A program made the translations under genes and the position numbers. Shown one piece after another: positions 32,701 to 37,345 of a stretch of 37,345 nt of DNA; the stretch's first letter is position 1, and each line of letters opens with the position of its first letter. The notes under the pieces are model-generated. The model had not been told where the DNA came from and made no database searches. It saw nothing but the letters and a program-made list of their open reading frames with translations. The DNA is from an uncultured Collinsella sp. (lineage in GTDB: Bacteria; Actinomycetota; Coriobacteriia; Coriobacteriales; Coriobacteriaceae): positions 1 through 37,345 of the forward strand of contig CATYDM010000016.1 of assembly GCA_958405195.1 (NCBI GenBank), in the 5' to 3' direction.

Positions 32701-33933
32701 TATGCCGAAGAGGGAACTAAGATCGTTCCTGTTAAGGCGAGCGTATCGCACAACCTTCGTGAGGCGGCCGGCTTAGTCAAATGCCGCGAAGCCAACGATT
32801 TCCATCATGCGCATGATGCCTATCTGGCATGCCGTTTGGGGCTGTTTATTCAGATGCGCCATCCCGGTATGTACGAGAACCCCATCGGCTACTCGCATGT
32901 GATTAAGAAATACGTGCGCGAGCAGTCCGAGCTGTTTAAGAAAATCCATCGCATGCCTGGATCTGCCGGATTTGTCGTCAATAGCTTTATGACTGCGGGT
33001 TTTGACCCCGAGACGGGCGAGGTCTTTGACGATGCCTGGGCCGAGGACGACGAGGTCAAACGTTATAGGGGAAAGTATCTTCCGGACGGTTGGAACGCAG
33101 CAGCGGAGGTCGAGGGCATTCGCCGCGCGCTCAACTATCGCCAGTGCTACATCTCGAGGATGCCTCAGGAGGATACGGGTGCATTCTGGAAGGCAACGAT
33201 TTACTCGCCGCGTGATCCCAAGATGGGCGCAAAGCTTGAGTTGTCGACCAAGCAGGGGCTCGACGCCAAGCAATACGGTGGTTTTTCGAGCCAGCAGTTT
33301 GCGTACTTCTTTATCTATGAGGCCAAAAAGAAGGGTAAGCCGGTGTTCCGGTTCTCTCAGGTTCCCGTGTGGCTTGCGGCGCGCATCGAGGGCGACTCGG
33401 CAGCGCTTGACGAGTATGCGAGGGGACTTGCGGAGAAGGAGGGTTTGGAGTACGTCGGTATCACGAGGTCGAAGATCTACAAGAAACAGCTGATTGAGGT
33501 GGATGGCGAGAGGTTCTTTATTACGGGGAAAAAGGAGATGAGGAATGCTACGCAACTGGCTTTTTCAAATGAGCAAATGAAACTGCTCGCAGGAGATGCG
33601 TGTAGCGAAGATGCTATCAAGCTTTTGGATATGTTTAATCCCGCAGCTTCTTCCGTCTCTGGCAGGCTGCTGCGTCAACTCAAAATTGAGGCGATTATAG
33701 AAAAGTGCGCAACTATGGATGCGGAAGATGTTGTTGCAGTAGTCAAGCGCCTGCTTGCCTTGGTGAATGGAACAATGAATATGGTTGATTTGTCACCGGC
33801 GGGTGGCTCAAAGTTTTCGGGTTGTATACAACCTAATTATTCAAAGTTGCTGAGCGATTCAAATGTGACGGTTTTCCTTATTGACCAGTCCGTAACAGGC
33901 ATGTTCGAGAGAAGGACTCGTGTCGGGCTTTAG
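29743..33933 (+). CDS. cas9: CRISPR-associated endonuclease Cas9 (type II-A)
   Basis: Cas9 is the RNA-guided DNA endonuclease that, with crRNA and tracrRNA, cleaves invading DNA; in II-A it also helps choose PAM-flanked spacers. The 1396-residue protein has RuvC-I D15 (GLDMGTNSVGW), an Arg-rich bridge helix (RRRYVRRRWR, near 62-71), RuvC-II E802 (VFVEVTRDE), HNH H890 and N904 (YEVDHIIPRAY; SLENK), and RuvC-III H1022 and D1025 (HHAHDAYL), so both nuclease sites are intact. The C-terminus LIDQSVTGMFERRT aligns with the end of SpCas9, but the PAM-reading R-K-R preceding Y1336 appears as Q-P-N. GAAAGGG lies nine bases before the ATG. It overlaps cas1 by 14 nt. Its GC is visibly lower than that of the upstream genes, which suggests horizontal acquisition. 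Confidence 0.97.
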   Translation: MNLRNYSGEYNIGLDMGTNSVGWAVTDEHGKLLHFKKQPTWGSRLFDAAQPASEARVHRGQRRRYVRRRWRLDLLQKLFEPAMNEVDPGFFMRLNQSRTIEGDPIFTKDFTKADYYDRFPTIYHLRAYLMGTDEQADLRLVYLAIHNIVKHRGNFLRQGEKLTAKTAKTSDALKNLNGALKTWCESREYEFVKLNELSVAKILADEQSSRSQKAKDIQALVKVDTLDAAANKKLVKALSNAVVGLQCEFKDVFGEFECEATKLALSDDEKLETLQAACPDDCVELLESVCGVYSAYVLQGLLSYAEGQTISINMIKKYEQYAEDLALLKLLVREYAPGSYESFFRGATYHDSNSDDPSRDYDASKAQGYTAYDLHKLSYDDFAKSVKKLFTGTGAETDERYVAMMDAFDKQRFLRRPKTSDNGSIYYQLHLEELQAILKSQGRFYPFLKDEAAKIESLVTFRIPYYVGPLTPKNAAQDKHGKHRFQWSERKPGMEDATITPWNWDTVIDKNKSAENFILRMTGDCTYLAGEKVLPKQSLLYEEFCVLNELNGVRWSEDGDDWQRLDASQREGIVHELFHKKRRVTYKMIADWLVKEGDATNPVVRGGQGESGLESKMGSYIFFAKDIFGVDELSRAEYPVIEKIILWNTLFEDRSILKEKLQDEFGPSGNGMLDAEQIKKICKKRLTGWGRLSEKFLTGIRIDTQAGRSMSIMDVLREGNPSSERRLGETMVMMEILHDNTLGFQEKADEHNRRYYAEHEKSLGVNELPGSPAIRRSLNQAIRIVDEIAKIAGHAPANVFVEVTRDEDEKKKGKRTTKRWDAIEDALKAFKAEGGDLAVMDDFKELKAANVDLDERLTLYLMQNGKCLYSGRSIDLNKLIAGSGEYEVDHIIPRAYIKDDSLENKALVYREENQHKTDQLLIDKGIRWKMGETWKQLHQAKLIGDKKYRNLLRPSINENAMKGFVARQLVETSQMVKMAQALLEARYAEEGTKIVPVKASVSHNLREAAGLVKCREANDFHHAHDAYLACRLGLFIQMRHPGMYENPIGYSHVIKKYVREQSELFKKIHRMPGSAGFVVNSFMTAGFDPETGEVFDDAWAEDDEVKRYRGKYLPDGWNAAAEVEGIRRALNYRQCYISRMPQEDTGAFWKATIYSPRDPKMGAKLELSTKQGLDAKQYGGFSSQQFAYFFIYEAKKKGKPVFRFSQVPVWLAARIEGDSAALDEYARGLAEKEGLEYVGITRSKIYKKQLIEVDGERFFITGKKEMRNATQLAFSNEQMKLLAGDACSEDAIKLLDMFNPAASSVSGRLLRQLKIEAIIEKCATMDAEDVVAVVKRLLALVNGTMNMVDLSPAGGSKFSGCIQPNYSKLLSDSNVTVFLIDQSVTGMFERRTRVGL

Positions 33934-34801
33934 GAATATCGTCATTTCCAGCCCCTGCAAATTACAGTACAAGGGCGGCTACATGGTTGTCCGCCGCGAG
34001 GACGACACGGCGAAGGTCCACCTTTCGGAGATTTCGTCGGTCGTCCTCCAGACCAACCAGGTGTTCATAAGCGCTTATCTGCTCTCGGAGCTTGCCAAGG
34101 CAAAGGTCGCGTTTGTCGTCTCTGACGAGAAGCGCGACCCCATTGGGCAGTATTTACCGCTATATGGGGCTCATAACACCAGTAAGCGTATTGCAGAACA
34201 GCTTGAGTGGGGCGAACCAATCAAAAAGCGCGTATGGCAACGAATCGTGCGCGACAAAATCAAACATCAATCTGATGTGCTCCACGCCCGTGCGCGTGAG
34301 GAGCAGGGTGAGACGCTCAAGAGCATTGTTGCCGAGGTGCGCTCGGGTGATACAACAAATCGCGAGGGTCATGCCGCTCGACTGTATTTCAGCTCCCTGT
34401 TTGGTCCGTCCTTCTCGAGGGATGACGATACGCCTCTCAATGCTGCTCTCAATTACGGGTATGCGATCCTGCTGTCGAGCGTCAATCGCGAGATTGCGGC
34501 GCGCGGATATCTTACGCAGACGGGGATTTGCCATAGGAACGAGTATAACCAGTTCAACCTGAGCTGCGATTTCATGGAGCCTTTTAGACCTCTTGTTGAC
34601 CGTATCGTGTTCGATAACTATGACGGCGAATTCTCCAAGGAAACAAAGTTGCTTTTGGTCGACATGCTTAACCAGGGAATCGCATATCGAGGCGGCACGT
34701 ATCGCGTGGGCTCTGTAATCTCTCTGTACGTTGCCGATTGCTTCAAGGCTCTTGACCGGAAGCTGTCGGTAGACGAAATCGAGTCGTTTGAGGTCGTATG
34801 A
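33920..34801 (+). CDS. cas1: CRISPR integrase Cas1 (type II)
   Basis: Cas1 is the spacer integrase that joins prespacers to the leader end of the array, working with Cas2, Csn2 and Cas9. It has 293 residues with metal-site residues E149 (NREGHAARLYF), H205 (GICHRNEYN) and E220, with D217 adjacent (DFMEPFRP), in the same order and spacing as in S. pyogenes Cas1. The start is GTG at 33920, inside the end of cas9 and preceded by GAAGGA, so translation is coupled. It overlaps cas2 by ATGA. Confidence 0.95.
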   Translation: MSGFRNIVISSPCKLQYKGGYMVVRREDDTAKVHLSEISSVVLQTNQVFISAYLLSELAKAKVAFVVSDEKRDPIGQYLPLYGAHNTSKRIAEQLEWGEPIKKRVWQRIVRDKIKHQSDVLHARAREEQGETLKSIVAEVRSGDTTNREGHAARLYFSSLFGPSFSRDDDTPLNAALNYGYAILLSSVNREIAARGYLTQTGICHRNEYNQFNLSCDFMEPFRPLVDRIVFDNYDGEFSKETKLLLVDMLNQGIAYRGGTYRVGSVISLYVADCFKALDRKLSVDEIESFEVV

Positions 34802-35133
34802 GTGTCGGGGAAAGGATCAGATATATGAGGCTTGTCGTCTTCTTTGATTTGCCCGTCGATACTCCTGCACAGAGAAAAGACTATCGAGTATTCCGTAAGT
34901 TTCTTCTTAAAGATGGCTATCTTATGCTCCAGGAGTCCGTGTATGCAAAGCTTGTTGTTAATGATGGGGCGGCGGGAAGCGCGGTGCAAAGACTCAGGAA
35001 GCATCGTCCGCCGTCCGGCCTCGTGCAGGTCCTTCGCGTGACTGAGTCTCAGTTTTCGACCATGGAGTACATAACGGGCAGTCGTGAGACCCATGAGGAG
35101 ATAGATACGATGGAGGAGCTTCTGGTTTTATGA
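34798..35133 (+). CDS. cas2: CRISPR adaptation protein Cas2
   Basis: Cas2 is the dimeric core of the Cas1-Cas2 integrase. The 111-residue protein has the ferredoxin-like fold signature MRLVVFFDLPVDT with the conserved Asp at D17, FRKFLLKDGYLMLQESVY, and VTESQF. The start chosen overlaps the cas1 stop as ATGA. An ATG at 34825, after GGAAAGGA, is a possible alternative and would remove nine residues, but the longer form resembles the short N-terminal extension of streptococcal Cas2. The stop overlaps the csn2 ATG. Confidence 0.93.
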   Translation: MSVGERIRYMRLVVFFDLPVDTPAQRKDYRVFRKFLLKDGYLMLQESVYAKLVVNDGAAGSAVQRLRKHRPPSGLVQVLRVTESQFSTMEYITGSRETHEEIDTMEELLVL

Positions 35134-35810
35134 GGCTCGTATTTGCGGGACTTGAAAACTCGCTGGAGCTAACAGCAGGGGAGACATCGGTTTTGCAAGT
35201 CGAGAACTCAGCTCTGTTCGCGCGGATCGTAGCTTCTTTGCAAAACGAATTGGGGCGTCAGGCGATGGAGCCCTATTCCCTTTGGAAAGACGATGAGGAG
35301 ATTAAGCCCAGCAGCGCTCTGATGATGGTTCCTGATGCACTGAATCTCCCATGGGATGACCGTGCGTTTATGGCCGCAATCACCAAAAAAGTTGAGCGCG
35401 AGTTTCTAGAAGACGAAGATTTGCGTATGCAGGTGGAACAGGCAGAACGTGCAATAAAAGTGCGTTTAGGCGGATTGAACCTTGGCTTTAATGCCGATTT
35501 GGGGTTTGGTTTAGAATGGGATTTGAAGCGCTACCTCAAGTTTTTAGGATTTGGCGCAGCGCCTCAAGAAGACAAATCGTTCCTTGATAATCTGCTGAAT
35601 TTTCTTTCATTTGCTCTTGACGCTGGCTGCAGAAAGACAATCGTGTTTGTAAATCTCAAAACTTTTTTGACGGAAAATGAGCTGCAAATGCTCTATGACC
35701 ACGTGTTTTTCCTTAAATTGAGCCTGCTGCTCCTAGAGAATAAAAAAGATACCATGTCTTACGGACACGAACATAAACTAATGGTTGACCTGCAGTTTTT
35801 AGAGCATTGA
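35130..35810 (+). CDS. csn2: type II-A adaptation protein Csn2
   Basis: Csn2 is the subtype-defining ring-shaped, Ca-dependent DNA-end-binding protein needed for spacer acquisition in II-A. The 226-residue protein fits the family length of about 220. The C-terminal half KTIVFVNLKTFLTENELQML ... LSLLLLENK aligns with the LLIFVN-x2-AFLT segment and following strand of streptococcal Csn2. The N-terminal beta-rich head and the central helical arm (EREFLEDEDLRMQVEQAERA) follow the family pattern. Its ATG overlaps the cas2 stop. It is the last gene of the operon, and the array leader begins right after it. Sequence conservation is lower than for cas1/cas2, as is usual for Csn2. Confidence 0.88.
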   Translation: MRLVFAGLENSLELTAGETSVLQVENSALFARIVASLQNELGRQAMEPYSLWKDDEEIKPSSALMMVPDALNLPWDDRAFMAAITKKVEREFLEDEDLRMQVEQAERAIKVRLGGLNLGFNADLGFGLEWDLKRYLKFLGFGAAPQEDKSFLDNLLNFLSFALDAGCRKTIVFVNLKTFLTENELQMLYDHVFFLKLSLLLLENKKDTMSYGHEHKLMVDLQFLEH

Positions 35811-35865
35811 AAGAACTGACCGGTTAGATTGAACGTCTCGTTGCAGTAGGGAATTTGCTCCAATG
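35811..35865 (+). promoter_or_regulatory. CRISPR leader
   Basis: This 55-bp segment separates csn2 from the first repeat. In II-A systems the bases next to the first repeat guide integration; here they read TCCAATG, not the streptococcal ATTTGAG. Its end, TGCTCCAA (35856-35863), is the exact reverse complement of TTGGAGCA in repeat 1 (35869-35876). No convincing promoter is visible, so array transcription may continue from the cas operon or start at an unrecognised site. Confidence 0.6.
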
Positions 35866-37345
35866 GTTTTGGAGCAGTGTCGATCTAACTGGTAATCAAA
35901 CCGGGCATATCGGGGCTCTCTCTAAAAGTGGGTTTTGGAGCAGTGTCGATCTAACTGGTAATCAAACATTAACGCTGGGAAGTACAAGCACCTCATCGTT
36001 TTGGAGCAGTGTCGATCTAACTGGTAATCAAACGCCGTTTGCCCTTTCCCTTCCTGATGTATCGTTTTGGAGCAGTGTCGATCTAACTGGTAATCAAACC
36101 TAAAGGAAAGGGGGATAGTTTGCTATGCGTTTTGGAGCAGTGTCGATCTAACTGGTAATCAAACGCGCAGGCGGACATAAACAAGACCGCGAACGTTTTG
36201 GAGCAGTGTCGATCTAACTGGTAATCAAACGGGTAGATTGCGAACTTGTACGTCTCCTCGTTTTGGAGCAGTGTCGATCTAACTGGTAATCAAACGATTG
36301 AAGCGGCGATGAAAAAGGTGCAGGAGTTTTGGAGCAGTGTCGATCTAACTGGTAATCAAACAAGGTACCTGTCGACATTGTTCGAATACTTGTTTTGGAG
36401 CAGTGTCGATCTAACTGGTAATCAAACCGTTTTGGCAAGCTGCTTGCTATTCGGCTGTTTTGGAGCAGTGTCGATCTAACTGGTAATCAAACTGCGTACC
36501 TGACCTTCTGACCGTATCTGTGTTTTGGAGCAGTGTCGATCTAACTGGTAATCAAACGAAGAAGGAGACCGGCCATGATGCGTACTGTTTTGGAGCAGTG
36601 TCGATCTAACTGGTAATCAAACTGCAATAGAAATTTTAGCTAGACAGCGGAGTTTTGGAGCAGTGTCGATCTAACTGGTAATCAAACCGCACCCGTAAGC
36701 GTCGCGTCGTCGAAGAGGTTTTGGAGCAGTGTCGATCTAACTGGTAATCAAACCTGAATCTTCTCGTAATCATGCGTTACAAAGTTTTGGAGCAGTGTCG
36801 ATCTAACTGGTAATCAAACTAACAATCGAGAAAGCGTAAACGGCTCGTTGTTTTGGAGCAGTGTCGATCTAACTGGTAATCAAACGTATCACCGGGCAAA
36901 CCGTCATCCCATGCTGTTTTGGAGCAGTGTCGATCTAACTGGTAATCAAACTCACCACAGCAGGCGAGAACATCATCCCGGTTTTGGAGCAGTGTCGATC
37001 TAACTGGTAATCAAACAGTATCGTGCGATCGGCACAAGACAAATTTGTTTTGGAGCAGTGTCGATCTAACTGGTAATCAAACTGCGACTGTGCGCGCGTT
37101 GCCGCCCTTCTCGTTTTGGAGCAGTGTCGATCTAACTGGTAATCAAACTCGCCGTAGACCCACTCGAACGTGGTGCCCGTTTTGGAGCAGTGTCGATCTA
37201 ACTGGTAATCAAACCGTCTCGAAACGCTCTGGGTTCGGCACATTGTTTTGGAGCAGTGTCGATCTAACTGGTAATCAAACACCAACAAGGTCTCGGACAC
37301 CAACGGCAAGTTTTGGAGCAGTGTCGATCTAACTGGTAATCAAAC
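35866..37345 (+). CRISPR. CRISPR array, 23 repeats and 22 spacers, truncated at window end
   Basis: Twenty-three copies of a 36-nt repeat, starting GTTTTGGAGCAGTG and ending GGTAATCAAAC, are all identical by eye. The first is at 35866-35901; the last ends on the final base of the window, so the array may continue. The 22 spacers are 29 or 30 nt long and all different. The orientation (GTTTTGGAGC first) matches type II repeats transcribed with the cas genes, and the repeat pairs with the tracrRNA at 29578-29705. Newest spacers should be at the 35.9-kb end, next to csn2. Several spacers read as open coding sequence of host-like GC (for example 37281-37309 and 37149-37178 on the reverse strand), as expected for phage or plasmid targets. 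Confidence 0.98.

Noticed and set aside
35866..35901. Promoter inside each CRISPR repeat (TGGTAATC near the repeat end), as in Neisseria II-C arrays
   Set aside because: The hexamer after TG-n is TAATCA, which matches the -10 consensus poorly; no -35 pattern supports it.
36428..36456. Extra repeat start inside a spacer (spacer begins C-GTTTTGG)
   Set aside because: Only seven bases match the repeat and the rest differs; chance similarity within an ordinary 29-nt spacer.
35855..37332. Open frames across the CRISPR array that translate to a repeated FWSSVDLTGNQT
   Set aside because: A 36-nt repeat plus 30-nt spacers keeps frame by arithmetic. The pattern is the CRISPR repeat itself, not a repeat protein.

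Overview
The window is a stretch of a GC-rich bacterial chromosome. Gene content and style (AddAB, a PHP-type DnaE carrying a long insertion, a Fhs formate-THF ligase, a degenerate NAD-synthetase-like gene, a Cas9 resembling those of gut actinobacteria) suggest Coriobacteriia, most likely Collinsella or a close relative. That placement is inference from gene families and composition; no rRNA or other marker is present. Most housekeeping genes have clear Shine-Dalgarno sequences, and several candidate promoters carry an extended -10 of the form TG-n-TAnnnT.

Layout. 1-3555: a small sulfur-related cluster, with mnmA (tRNA 2-thiolation) and cysK on the minus strand, a divergent Rrf2/IscR-like regulator, and a convergent four-helix membrane protein. 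3880-11098: a TrpR-like YerC/YecD regulator, then the recombination pair addB-addA. 11275-18703: dnaE and a SWIM/SNF2 helicase. 18853-21318: a desulfoferrodoxin-family protein without centre-I cysteines and a two-domain NAD synthetase homologue in which all recognisable catalytic residues are altered. 21456-23664: ruvC-ruvA-ruvB, joined by TGATG overlaps and preceded by a consensus-like LexA box. 23796-29382: fhs, a single-span membrane protein with a disordered head, a CDF metal exporter with Mn-type signature residues, and a double zinc-ribbon protein.

29383-37345 is a complete type II-A CRISPR-Cas locus of visibly lower GC than the rest. It holds a minus-strand tracrRNA, cas9, cas1, cas2 and csn2 in one overlapping operon, and an array of 23 identical 36-nt repeats that runs off the end of the window. 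The tracrRNA can be read directly: an anti-repeat with the canonical bulge, a nexus, two tetraloop hairpins and a perfect terminator. It lies antisense to the presumed cas9 5-prime leader, with its promoter overlapping the cas9 start. All Cas9 nuclease residues are intact, but the two PAM-reading arginines of SpCas9 appear to be replaced, so a PAM other than NGG is predicted.

Between genes there is a dispersed family of long, near-perfect inverted repeats (61-133, 11111-11173, 15092-15218 and a degenerate copy at 3058-3082). Each begins 8-13 nt after a stop codon. They resemble REP/RAYT-type elements and are the most conspicuous structure not explained by genes. DNA repair and replication dominate the middle of the window (AddAB, DnaE, SNF2 helicase, RuvCAB).
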